Under the pieces are notes generated by a model. It saw only the letters and a program-made list of their open reading frames with translations, was not told where the DNA came from and ran no database searches. Of a stretch of DNA of 64,000 bases, positions 48,532 to 60,689 are shown in pieces. The stretch's first letter is position 1. The number at the start of each line of letters is the position of its first letter. The stretch is taken from assembly GCA_032622095.1 (NCBI GenBank), contig CP136069.1, forward strand, positions 48,522,194-48,586,193. The letters run 5' to 3'. Source of the DNA: Siphonodentalium dalli. Lineage: Eukaryota; Mollusca; Scaphopoda; Gadilida; Siphonodentaliidae. The position numbers and the translations under genes are program-made.

Positions 48532-51121
48532 GGTCCGAATCGGCATCTCCAGTTTAAACCTAGTTTAAACTACTAGTTTAAACTGGGTTTTAGTAGTAAA
48601 ACCAAGTTTTTTCTCCACCGCTGGGACGACATATATTTGGTCGATTGCGCTACCTGTGGACCGCACTTGTCCAATTGCAAGGATAGGAGGCGTGGTCTGT
48701 CTGCTTATTATCGCTACTTGTCAATACATTGTCCGGTTACGCGACCTGCATGTTGTCGCTATCTAATCTCCTAACCAGGCGAATAATCCGTGCGCTTTGA
48801 GAAATCACGACGAATTCACGGTTTGTTGCATAGCGGTTAGATATTATCTAATATCATGGACGAACATGACTTTTGGAACTCAAAACTATCTCTTGAGGGC
48901 ATGGGGGGGGGGGGGGCGCCACAAATACCCAACATAAACACCACCACACCGGGCGAACCATCCGGACGGGTGAAAATGTGGTATATATATGTACCATTTT
49001 CGAGAACGGGAAGGATTTCGGCGAATTTGACGGCATAAATGGGTGGCCCGACCAAAATACGCGATAGAAACATCACCCCTTACCCCGGGATAACTGGGGT
49101 ATGGACCATTTTCGAGAACGGTATGGATTTAGGCTAATTAATTTGGCAGCAGGAGTGGGTGGCCCGATCAAAATACACAATAAAACACCCCCCACACCCA
49201 CCCATCACCCGGGGGTGCCACCCGAGGAGGTGGAAATTGGATACGCCCAAATATCGAATAGAAACACCCAAGCCCTCACCCCCCGGGGAAGGGTATCTCA
49301 AATAACCCCTATAAACACCCAACCCCTCACATCCGGGCGGGGGTGGGTGGGTTACCACCCGAGGGGTGAAGATGGGATATGAACCATGTCCGAGAACGGT
49401 AAGGATTTCGGCCAATTTGACGACAGTGTTGTGTGGCCCGCTCCAAATATCCCCTAGAAACACCATACACTCATCCCTGGAGGGTACCAACCTGCTGGGG
49501 TTAAAATGGGGTATGGAGCATTTTATTCATTATTCGCAAAAAACATGCATCTGTCGGTCAATATTACGGCATGTGTAGGTGGCCCGCCCCAAATACCCCA
49601 TGGAAACACCCCTACCCCTCACCCGGGTGTCGGCATGGGGTATGGACCGTTATCGAGAACGGTAAGGATTTCGGCCAATATGACGGCATTGGTGGGCGGC
49701 CCGCCCTCAAATATAGTCCACAGAAACACCCCCACCCTCACCGCGGGTGGTTCTACCAGAGAGGGTGAAAATGGGGTATGGACCCCGGGGTGCGGGTTGG
49801 GGTGTTTCTATGGGGGGGGGGGCATTTGGGATGCGACACCCACCGTTCTCGAAAATGGTCCATATCCCATTTCACCCCCCTCGGGGTGGTACCCCCTGGT
49901 GAGGGTGTTTCTAGGGGTAGTTGGAGCAGGATACCCACTCCTGTCGTCAAATTGAACGAAATCCTTACCGTTCTCGAAAATGGTCCATACCCCATTTTCA
50001 CCTCCTGGGGTGGTTCCCCCAGGATTGAGGGGTGGGCTGTTTCTATGGGACATTTGAGCGGGCCATCCATCCATGCCGTCAAATTGGCCAAAATCCTTAC
50101 CGGTCTCGAAAATGGTCCATATCTCATGTTCACCCCTCGGTGGTACGACACTGGTACCTCCCCCGGATGTGAGGGGTGGGGTGTTTCTATGGGTTATTTG
50201 TGGCGGGCCACCCACCCATACCATAAAATTGGCTGAAATCCTTACAGTTCTCCAAAATAGTCCATACTCCATTCCCCGTCAGGGTGGCCGTTACCCCCCC
50301 CCCCCCCCCCCCCCGGCGAGGGCTGGGTGTCTGGGCGGGCCAACAACCCATGCGCCAAATTATTTGTGAATAAGGAATCAGTTTCAAAAGTCATGTTCGT
50401 GTCTAACGTGTCAAACTGATCAGTTCGATCCATCCATGCTCTCAGTTGCCAAAGTGACATCCGAACGAGCGAATTGCAAACAGACATATATAGCAAGAAA
50501 TCATCCATCACACTGGCACATATTTTGTTAGAATTTATCTTATAAGTACCGACATCGCCTCCCCGAATTCCACTAAGACTCTCCTGCATGTACATTGAAT
50601 GACAAACGCCCGCGCATAAACGCCTCCCCCAATTCAAAATAAACACTCCCATATACGCGAAGAAACAACATCAATATACTGGGCGAAAAAAATCGACCGA
50701 ATAATTAAATAAAAAAACTAGGTTTTAGTCAAACCTGGGGTGGGGTGGTTTAACTTTGAATGTTTTTTCAAAGTATATTTAAAGGTATATTTTCGAAATG
50801 AGACGTATGGTACGTATACATCATATATACCGAAGGTTATACTGATGATATTATAGCCAATCACCACAAACAATTAGTAATATTACCATAACTTTATCAC
50901 GTCAATAAAACCTAGTTTTTAATTGAGATCGAATTCCACAAACTAAAACTGAGTTTATCACAAAACTGGGTTTAACTACAGTAAAACCCAGTTTTACTCC
51001 CATAAAAACTAGTTTTACTACAGGAAAACCAAGTTTTACTCCTACTTAAACCTAGTTTAAACTGGAGTTAAACCTGGTCTAGGACAAAACCTAGTCTAAA
51101 CCAGAGATGCCGATTCGGACC
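48532..51121. mobile_element. Long-TIR element ending GGTCCGAATCGGC, copy B (2.59 kb)
   Basis: Ends GGTCCGAATCGGCATCTC and its inverse, flanked by CCA on both sides (48529-48531 and 51122-51124). The arms match copy A at 35850-37281, including 'gaacatgacttttggaa' and the AAAACCTAGTTTAAAC motifs. The centre is a greatly expanded array with an orientation switch (separate entry). No transposase ORF. Because TTT and CCA differ between copies, the 3-bp duplications support real mobility. Confidence 0.87.
48890..50370. repeat. GC-rich tandem array of about 170-bp units with an internal inversion
   Basis: From about 48890 to 49790 about five units read 'ggtatggaccattttcgaga', 'acggtaaggatttcggcca', 'gtgggtggcccg' and 'aaacacccc'. 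From about 49800 to 50370 about four units read the reverse complement ('ctcgaaaatggtccatac', 'gggtgtttctatggg'). The switch point lies near 49790-49815, next to a G homopolymer. All the long ORFs here on both strands are shadows of the repeat. Confidence 0.88.
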
Positions 51122-51211
51122 CCAGAGTTTAAAACCGAGTTTAAACCTACATTAACGGTTCAGTTAAATCGTGGTCTCTGTGGGCGTTTATGGTCGTTAG
51201 TTCTGTCTTTT

Positions 51212-51305
51212 GCAGACTGAGGTCCCCGTAGGGTGAATGCAGTGATGATAGCCCACACAACGAGATAGCAAAACCGAATTCACTCTCTGGGGACCTCATT
51301 CTGCT
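51212..51305. mobile_element. 94-bp MITE, copy 1
   Basis: TIRs GCAGACTGAGGTCCCC and, reversed, GCAGAATGAGGTCCCC. Two further copies lie at 51487-51578 and 52227-52303, within the duplicated segment. Confidence 0.78.
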
Positions 51306-51336
51306 TAAGCCTCATCTTCTGGAAAGTATCCAGTGT

Positions 51337-52815
51337 TTTAGTTACTTTTCCCCTTCTGTTCAGTTTCTATATCCCCTATATTTGCAGAAGATAATATGCA
51401 TAATCGAGGAGCCCAATGTGTGATCATCAACTTCAACTGAGGAAATTCAGTCTGATCCTAGATCTCCCATAGCAGTCGAGGTCTAAGCAGAACGGGGTCC
51501 CAGAGGGTGAATTATGTGATGATAGGCCGCTGTGCGGGATAGCGTTACAAAATTAACCCTCTGGAGACCTAATTATGCAGGCCTGATTATAGAACCCGGT
51601 CACCATTTGACTGACCACTATATTCGGTCAGATTAGTGCATGCAGTCGAACTACCCAGCGAATTCAACGCAGGCTGGTTTTTATAGTTTGTTCACACGCC
51701 TACAATCAGCGCGGACTCGTCAGCGTGTCTTCGTGCGAGTAGGTTCATATTGGAGCCCATATTGGACTTTTACCTGTTATTCCGTTTTACAAGAGTGTAC
51801 ACCGGATCCCGGAAACAAGTACTACATCTATCCTAACTGCTGCATTGTTCAATATGATACTCCTATGGTTGAATATATTCAAAAAAACTAACACTATCAA
51901 AATAATTTCAGCCTATTCCTGGTCTGAAGTATCAAACTGTTATCCAACTGTTGAACACAATATTTTGACGGTCGTGTAATTAAGTGACAAAAGCCACCCA
52001 ATGTCGCCAGTCAACACATGCACGACTTTGGTTTTCTTGGTATACAGCAATTCCACAAACAAGTATTTATCGAACTATTTAGTTACTTGTCCCCTTCTGT
52101 TCAGTTTCTATATCCCCTATATTTGCAGAATATAAAATGCATAATCGAGGTGCCCAATGGGTGATCATCAACTTCAACTGAGGAATTAAATCTTATCCCA
52201 GGTCTCTCGCAGCAGTCGAGGTCTAAGCAGAATGGGGTCCCCAGAGGGTGAATTTTGCGAATCTATGCCGCTGTAAATTAACCCTCTTGGGTCCTCATTA
52301 TGCAAATAACAGACACACTATTTGCTGGCCTGATTATAGAACTCGGCCGCCTGTTCAGTGACTACTATGTTCCGTAAGATTAGTGCATGCAGTCGAACTA
52401 CACAGTCATACAGCGAATTCAACGGTATATTAGTTCTTGGCAAGCCTACAATCAGCGTGGACTCGTCATCATATCATCGTGCAAGTTGGTTCGTATTGGA
52501 CCTAATAGTTCGAAAAGGTTCATATCGGAATTATTTGATTCTGAAAACACATTATAAAGGTATACATCTAGTCCCGGAAATACCAATTTGTCCGAAAATG
52601 TCCAACCAGTACTACATCTATCCTGACTGCTGCATTGTTAAACCTGATACTCTTATGGTTGGATATATTCAACAAACTAACACTATCAAAATAATGTCAA
52701 CTTATTCCTGGTCTGAAATATCAAACTGTTGAAAAAATATTTTGACGATCGTGCAATTAAGTGATAAAAGTCACCCAATGTCGCCAGTGTCCACATATGC
52801 CTGACTTTGGTTTTC
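51337..52815 (+). repeat. Segmental tandem duplication, period about 740 bp
   Basis: 51337-52060 and 52077-52815 are colinear: shared blocks include 'ccccttctgttcagtttcta', 'gtgatcatcaacttcaactg', 'gattagtgcatgcagtcgaa', 'tactacatctatcct-actgctgcattgtt' (quoted in part) and 'gactttggttttcttgg'. Both carry the small MITE (51487-51578 and 52227-52303). Divergence is moderate, with indels. Confidence 0.88.
51790..51894 (+). other. Possible decayed exon, duplicated at 52600-52732
   Basis: Copy 1 reads 'CTPDPGNKYYIYPNCCIV' before a stop. Copy 2 (52600-52732) reads 'YYIYPDCCIVKPDTLMVGYI' and stays open to a stop at 52730-52732. In copy 1 an extra A near 51885 shifts the frame. The 'YPDCC' ending resembles the end of single-VWC-domain secreted proteins, but upstream cysteines and a start are missing. 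I cannot assign a function; it may be a gene relic or chance. Confidence 0.25.
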
Positions 52816-54759
52816 TTGGTCTACAACAATCCCGCAATCAAAATTACGGTACACAACAGCCGGATTCCTGTTTTATGTCTAGGAAGGACAGTGCAATTGG
52901 TATCGACTAATTTCGTGATATATTTGAACAGTTTAGTACTCTACAGACTACAGTCATGTTACTTAAACTGCAAATTGAATTCAAGACATGCTGGTAAACC
53001 CAACATACAAAGAGTGGTGTCAAAATACTCATATGCTATTACATTGATGAAAAGCTGAGCCCATGTACCCAATGGTCATGCACCTTGGTCTCTTGGCAAA
53101 ATATGCATAGGCATTATATACGTGCCTTACACCATCCATATAAATTTGAACATTCACTTTTGCAGCTAAAGATTATGACATTTAAATGTGGTTTTGTTAC
53201 AAGCGGATTGAGCGTTGGCCACATAAACTCTTACTTTCATCCAAAACATCCCTAATATGTTGGCAGGCAGATAGCAAATTATTGCTGCTATGTGTCTGCA
53301 CTATATAGCTGGTGACAGACACACGAGTCTAAACAAAAGTTCACAGAAAGAATTTAGGGACGCCGTATGCAATACTTTTTTCATAGATTGGTTTCGCTTG
53401 GTGAGAATGTGTTTTCAGCCACATTGCCATATTACAACGATGTTCGGTGTGATCTTTGACATCACTAGGAGCCGAATAAAGGCCCATATTTTGATACAAA
53501 AAGTACCCAATTTTCCTCAATTTCTAATCTGAAATTTCACAATTTACCAAAGTGATTGATTTCTGTATAAGGATCCTCAAAATTTTCTTCAAATTTTGAC
53601 AATTTGAAATGATTAGTTGGTGTGTTAGTACGGTACACATCTCTCACAAATTGCGTTTCATACTTTACTGAAAATAAAGTGTCTATCAAAGTATCACGTG
53701 AATGGCGGAACTGTCCAGGCTAGTAACCGCGACTGAAATATAACAGGACGTTATAATAAATAATAAAGTGATGCACCTGGATAAGACATCGACTATATTA
53801 TGTGACCTGTTCAGTTACACACGGACGGCTGGTTGTTTTCTACATGTATGTGTAGTGTAGTGTGTCTTTATAATCTCATACCATTGTTGTCCCTTTTCCC
53901 CCATGGCTAATGCGGCATCTTAACTGTCGATATGTATAACAATTCAGACAATCCCCCACCATCAAATCTACAACGTAACGTTTTGATAATGTTACCAAAA
54001 ACGAACTATACATGCTTTGGGGTGAATCTTTTTCCGGGTTATACATTCCTGTCATGTGAAGGATTCGAGAATGAAACATCGATATATACGTCAATTAAAA
54101 CAAAATGCCCAGTTGCTTATTGTGAACGCACTACTGCAATCTGTTCAATATAGCAAACATTGTAAAGTCTAGCAATTAATACACTATTATCGCCCACCCT
54201 GCAAAGTAATCAATTTAGCCAGTGTAATTGACCTGTTGAATAGTTTGCAACTTTTGAAAACTAAAATTTGATTGTAAATTATAGAGATCTGAGAACAAAA
54301 CCAGCTGTTTTGCAATGTTCCAGACATAATAAATAAACGCTCTTTATTGCTACCACATCAATTATAGACTTTTCTGTTCCGCGCCATACGAATGAATGTT
54401 TTGTGTTTAGGACCCAAACATCGTGTTCAAACAGTGGGGGGGGGATACCAAAATGTGCAGGAAGGTATGCAGGGTGGGTGGGAGGCAAAAAACACATTTT
54501 TGACAACCTCATGCAAATGTTTTACCTAAAGACCTTTTTGTGCATGTATTTGACATGTGTAACAGTTTAAAACATATTATAACTGTGTAGACAACAACAT
54601 ATTTATGTTACTGTGAGCTCATGTGGGCCTTAGTGGCTATGGGGCGATGACAAAACTTCCTTGCCGACACCATTCGGAAAGAACCTGGCATGGACATTTT
54701 TAGTAAGAAAAAATCTGGAATCATATATTTTCAACAATATAAGTCAAAATAGACTTTTG
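52816..54759. other. Intergenic, no gene recognised
   Basis: Includes a dispersed-repeat block at 54405-54430 and a G-run near 54437. Opposite-strand ORFs at 53876-54153 overlap and have no known family. Confidence 0.4.
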
Positions 54760-56560
54760 GCCAGTGTGAATACCTCTACAATATCTATATCTATATTTGC
54801 GAATGTCTGTCTGTCTGTCTGTCTGTGTTCTATAGAAATTCACAGGGGACCATCTAGATGATGCCAAAGGGGTCTACTAGGAGTAACTTTTTACGAGAAA
54901 GATAATGGTCGGGGTTAAAATTTTCTAAAGTGACGCCGTTGTTGTCAGGGGCAGAAAGGGGGAGGGGCAGAACAAAATTTGTCGGCGATTGCCACGAAAC
55001 TTATATATAATCATCCCCATAATATGAGGAATCCAATGGTGTGTTTTAAATACGGAAAAAGTCGCGCCGTTCGCGTCAGGGGTGCCCGGAAGGGGGAGGG
55101 GCAGAATTTGTTCTGTCGCCGATTGCCACGAAACTTACATATAATCATCCCCATGATATGAAGAATCCAACTGTGTGGTTTAAATATGTCAAAAGTGGCG
55201 TCGTTCGAGTCAGGGTTGCACGAAAGGGGAGAGGGGCACCAAAATTGATAAAACTAATTTTAGCGCCGATTTCCACCAAATTGATATATATTCTTCTTCA
55301 TGATACAAGGAATCTAATTGTGCGATTTAAGAACGCCAAATTGTTGTCCAAACGATCAGAGATTGGGAGAGGGTGGGCACTAAATTTGATAATAATTGGT
55401 TTAGTCGCCAATTGCCACCACACTTATATAAAAGCATCCCCATGGTGTGAGGAGTCTAATGGTGTGGCTTATATATGTCAAATGTGGCCTCATTCGAGTC
55501 AGGGGTGTATTGAAAGGGACAGGGGCACAAAATTTATGCACAATTATTTTGGCGCCAATTTCCACCAAATTGATACACGTTCTTATCCATGATACGAGGA
55601 ATATAATCGTGTAATTTAAAGATGCCATAGTGGTGCTGTTTAGGTGAGAGATGGGGAGGGAGGGATTGGCACTAAATTTGATAACAAAAATTGTATATAA
55701 ATAGTGTATAGAGATGAGAGGGACACAAACAGATATATATATGTTTAGTGCCGATTTCCACCAGATTGATACATATTCTTCTCCGTGATACGAGGAATCT
55801 TATCGTGTGGTTTAGATACACCAAATTGGTGCCCTGTGGGTGAGAGATATGGGGACCTTCAATTTGATACGAATTTGTATACTCGCCAATGTTCACCAAT
55901 TTCATATATATGCATCTAAAATGATACAAGAAATCAAATTGTGCTGTCTGTCTGTCTTTCTGTTTGTCTGTATGTTCTATATATAACTTCACGCGATACA
56001 ATCGAGATGGCGTTCTAAGAGGGGTAACTTTTAACAAGGAAGATAATGGTGCGGGTTTAAATTTAAATTAAAATGGTGCTGTTGGTGTCAGGGGAAGAAA
56101 AGGGGGAGGTCGGCAAAATTAAAAAAATATGGTGAATTAGTTTTGTCGCCGATTTCCACCAAACGAATACATCACCTCCGCAATATGGCGTTGTTCGAGT
56201 CAGCGTTGCATCAACAATTGATTTAATAAACTATTTTTAGCCCAGATTTCCACCAAATTGATATATTATTCTTCTCTATGATACGAGGAATATCATCGTG
56301 TGATTTAGTGACGGAAAATTTCTGTCGTTTGGGTGAGAGATGTGGGTTCATAACTATTCTCATAATTTGTTTAGTTGCTTATTACCACCAAACATATATA
56401 TAATCATCGCATACATGAGTCTAATGGGCGTGGTTTAAATATGTCAAAAGAGGCAAAAGCTGATACAAATATATTTGGCACTAATTTCCAACAAATTCAT
56501 ACATGTTTTTATCTAATGATATACTATGAATTAAATCACATTTGGTGTCGTTTGCGTCAC
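54760..56560 (-). mobile_element. Pearl-like tandem array, fourth core type
   Basis: About ten degenerate units of about 140 bp with 'cgccgattgccac-aaact' or 'gccgatttccaccaaattga', 'tgatacgaggaat', 'gtgtggtttaaatatg' and 'aggggcaga'. They are introduced by TGTCTGTCTGTCTGTC runs at 54805-54828 and 55943-55972. Two tetranucleotide runs show at least two elements in the same orientation. ORFs here are repeat read-through. Confidence 0.7.
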
Positions 56561-58923
56561 AGATGGCGAGCGGATATGCACTATCATAGATAAGATTGCT
56601 ATTCGCCGATATCCACATATAAGTTATATATAGTCACCCAGGCCATCTCCATATAATTTTAAGGAGATTTGGGCGTTCACATTTCACAATCCCGACAAAT
56701 GGTAACCCACTTATAAGTCACTTGAACAATTATATCTTCTTAACTGTCATATTTATATGGGGATGGCAATCAGGACATTCACACAATGAGCTAGCAAAAA
56801 TATATACATAGAATAAGCATTAAACGTATATTTATCATTCTATTGAAGAGATACATATATTCGTGCAAATTGAGAGACCTTGAACCGTCAGATGATTGCA
56901 TATATATTATAACAAAATTGATTCTGTTCCATTCAATACAGTTTCCACAAAAAAAGTTACAATTTGTCAGGAGATATGGAAGACCTGTTCAAAAATAGTG
57001 GTCACAATGTGCAGTCATTTATAGTTTCTTCTGATATACAATAAAATGCAGTTAGTATCCTCCCAATACTGACATCTGACAAGGGGTTTAGAACAGACTC
57101 ATCGACTGACATAAACAACTCAAAATCTCGCTCTGTGTCTGGCAAATGTAGCTGATATACATGCGCAGCAACATTTCGTTGAAACTGATAAAAGTTAGCC
57201 AATATATAGCACCATGAGAACCTGGAAACATCTGTATCTTCATGGAGATATGATAGCCAGGTATCCTCGAGATCTTAGTCCAACCCACTAGATTGATTGA
57301 TACATCTCAATATGTAAAACCCAATTGTCATCTTTTATTTATGCGAACTAATGTCTTTATGATGTCCATGTGTCATATTATAACGTCTGCCGTATACGCA
57401 GTTGTAAATAAATAAATACTTCATTATTGGTGGAACGGATTAATCGCGATAAACAGAATGACAATTGACAAGGTGGGCCACTACTTATATTCCATGACTG
57501 TAATAATCATGTTTTGTGATGCTATTTGAATATACAATTTATGAGAAAACGTATAACACTTTAAGCAACAGTGTTCTCTATTCCCAACAAATATCCACAG
57601 CATACAGATGGTTTCACATCGCATTAACATGGGCAACGCCGGGTAACCCTGCTAGTTGTAAATAAAACAGTTTAGAAAGTATGACCGAAATAAATTAAGT
57701 TTTTCCTTGATGAACTTATGAAACATAAACATGAATAGCTTCAAGAAATGTAAAACTGAAATAACTATATCTTTCCTGATGAAACTAAGACCCTTAGCCT
57801 AGAACATTGTGTGCATGCAAAAAGAGCGAACTACTGTCTCAAACATTAATGCTAATATCAATGGCTATAGACAATAACTGCCATCAGCGACACCAAGTCA
57901 ATCAGTTAATAATTTGCATATCTATAAACTCAGATGACAAAATATGTTACTCCCACAACACCTAAAGTATCCAAGTCTGGTATAGTAACTGCTTATCATT
58001 TAGTGTACTAATAGTTGCCCCAGTAGACTAACAAAAGTGGTATGGAATAATACTGAGCTGACAGACTAATCAGAAAATAATTAGACATTATGGAATTGTG
58101 TGTATCATGTGTGACCTAAGCTTGCTATTATCAGCAATTGATCAAATAATAGTTCCAATTGCAGCCTGGTGAATCTCCTATCAAAATGTCAACTCAAGTT
58201 GAATTGGAGCTTAACAACTGATATATCACAGTGACTCGATGGTAAAGATTGAGTTTGTTGTCCTGTGATATTAATGCTATCAGCTAAACAGGTATTACAA
58301 CCAAATATTCAAACACATGTTTGGTTCATGTAAGACGTTAGTTTGCACGGGAAAATGATATCTCAATGGATATGTATAATTTTTTTTTGTAAAATTGGAT
58401 GCATATTATGCCTTATACTATTGAGCTAGCTAGTATATGCAGTAGCTATCAGCTTCTGAATGGTTACTATATTTGTCCACTACATCGACGCATTATATAT
58501 AATTTCCATTTAGCAGTGTGGAATTTGACCACTCGGGCTGACCTAGCATACTCTGGTCACGCACTGACCTGGAATATCTTAATACATGTATGTGGTAGAC
58601 AAAATCAGCACCTGATAAATTTAAATTTCATTAAAACATAGGTGCTAAAACTGGTTAAACCGTCATTTGGACTAAAGTTCACAGGGGTATGAGCAATATA
58701 TGTAGAGTTTTATGTGGTTTCGGACCAAAATTAGTTAAATTTGGCGGTTGGGTGTCAAAAAATAGGGAGTACAAAAATATTTTGTTTGCAGGTTTGGGGG
58801 GGGGGGTGGTTAGTCCCCAAAAATGCCAGATGCAAAAAAAAAACGGCACACCTTTTATACTACCCCCCCCCCCCCCTCGGGTTCAAATATTGCGTCTTTG
58901 TGGGACATTTAATGCCCATATCA
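56561..58923. other. Intergenic, no gene recognised
   Basis: G and C homopolymers near 58797-58806 and 58863-58878. I see nothing else supportable. Confidence 0.4.
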
Positions 58924-59244
58924 CACTAAATCCGGCCATGCGTGGGACCATCTCCGTTTATACTCAACAGCATATATGCAACAAATAAATTAATTTGAGC
59001 CATTGATTAGTTCAAAGTACACTCATGCGCTCTACGATCGACTCCAACAACATGGTATTTATAATATAAATCAGTTTATGACTCGAGTCATCAATTCATT
59101 TTAATTATAATTACCATGTTGTTTGCATCGTTCATAGAGTACATGAGTGTATTTTGCACGAATCCATGGCTCACATTAATTCATTTGTTGTACATATTGT
59201 TGAGTATAAAAAGGAGATGGTCTCATAAATTGCTGGATTTAGTG
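58924..59244. mobile_element. CACTAAATCC-ended TIR element, copy 1 (321 bp)
   Basis: The left end CACTAAATCCGGCCATG and right end reversed CACTAAATCCAGCAATT have long inverted arms ('gggaccatctccgtttatac', 'aattaccatgttg'). A second copy is at 60826-61099. The left flank here does not give a clean target duplication. Confidence 0.8.
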
Positions 59245-60424
59245 TACAGTACTCCTTTAAACAGTTATCGACCTATTTCGATACCGGTGAACATTCAAAA
59301 GCACATATTAGTAGGTATATTTTGGAGCGCAAACCACAGAACGGCTTTATTGTATACGTCGCAGCAATACTCAAGTCATATAATTATAAAGTCTTTGTGT
59401 TTATAAGTTGTTTTGGTGTAAGTTCACAATTCCACACAGGTGGCAAAATTTCCTGATAACTCTTGTTCCCACATCCGGTTGTAACTAGCAATCTGAATGG
59501 CTACAACGCCACGTTTAAATCGCCATGTCCCACGTCACCCTTGACATTGGTGTATAAGAGAACGTGCGCGTAAAACATCTGGTGTACATATGTATATGAG
59601 CACGTGAAACATCGGGGGTATGTGGATGACCCTTGAATTGGCAGTTTCAACCAATCGTGACGTTGCTCTCGCACACCGAGTTTGACGCCACCTGATGCCG
59701 GATCCTTACGTCGGCTACTGAATAATTCTTATTGGTGTGAATTATTCGGAGACCCTATGTTAAACAGACATACATTACGGAGACATGACTATTATTGTGG
59801 GGACAAAAGAGTTATCTCCGGCACAATCGTGGGGTACATGGAAATCGACATCCAGGTATTAAATATCCATATACCCCCGATGTTGCAGAAGATAACTAAT
59901 AGTATACCGGTATTCGATCCTTATTGTTAAATTCTTAAATTGGATCCTGGATTCCATTTGAGTTCTAACAAATGTTCCGGCTTCCTAGCGATAGGGGTTG
60001 GTACCTTCAAATCGGTCTTTAAACCGGAGATGAAGAATTATATATTTCACGAAACCCCTGATATATCATTAAAAAGCCATTACCATATATCCGTATCTCA
60101 CTACTTACATATCACGTGGCATCGCACCAAAAAAAAAATGACCGTGTGTCTTTAAATTGATTCAGGCGGATTAATAACATTTCGAAAATCCGCGCATGAC
60201 CCCAATACCAGACAATGGAAAATGATTGATTTGTTCATTAAACTTAAATTTCTTTGCACTAACGAAATTAAACGACACAAAAACAAAGAGGCATATTGGG
60301 GACTATATTGTCCGTTATCGGTCAACGCTGTAAATATATGCATTTTGTAACTACTTTTAAGGAATGCGAGTTGTTAAAAATACACAAAGCTCTAGTTTTG
60401 TTCGTGTGATCTACATTCGTTATG
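59245..60424. other. Intergenic with one probable small TIR element
   Basis: 59609-59883 is bounded by 'acatcgggggtatgtggat' and its near-exact inverse, so a nonautonomous element of about 275 bp is likely, though the target duplication is unclear. 59260-59345 is dispersed repeat shared with 39045-39135. No gene recognised. Confidence 0.5.
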
Positions 60425-60535
60425 TTGGGATATAAGATTTTATGAAAGTCGTTTAGTAAATTTGATTAACAACTCGTCTACGACTCGTTGTGAATCAAAT
60501 TTATCAAACTCGTATCATAAAATATTATATCCAAA
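60425..60535. mobile_element. Hairpin MITE of about 108 bp
   Basis: 'ggatataagattttatgaaa' to 'gattaacaactcg' faces an imperfect inverse with a loop of about 5 bp. Confidence 0.7.
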
Positions 60536-60689
60536 TATTATATCGTTGGAGGTCCTCTATATAGACATAGCACCGTCGCGTAACGGCGATTGTCATAAAT
60601 TATATCAACTGAGACAATGTCCGGGCGATAGACGCAACAGTTGGTAACAAAAATCCAGACTTTCATATGTTGGTGGTTGTGTAGTACAC

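Noticed and set aside
48837-50652. Many overlapping ORFs of 60-154 aa on both strands
   Set aside because: They are read-through of the GC-rich 170-bp tandem array. Frames repeat with the DNA unit and match no family.
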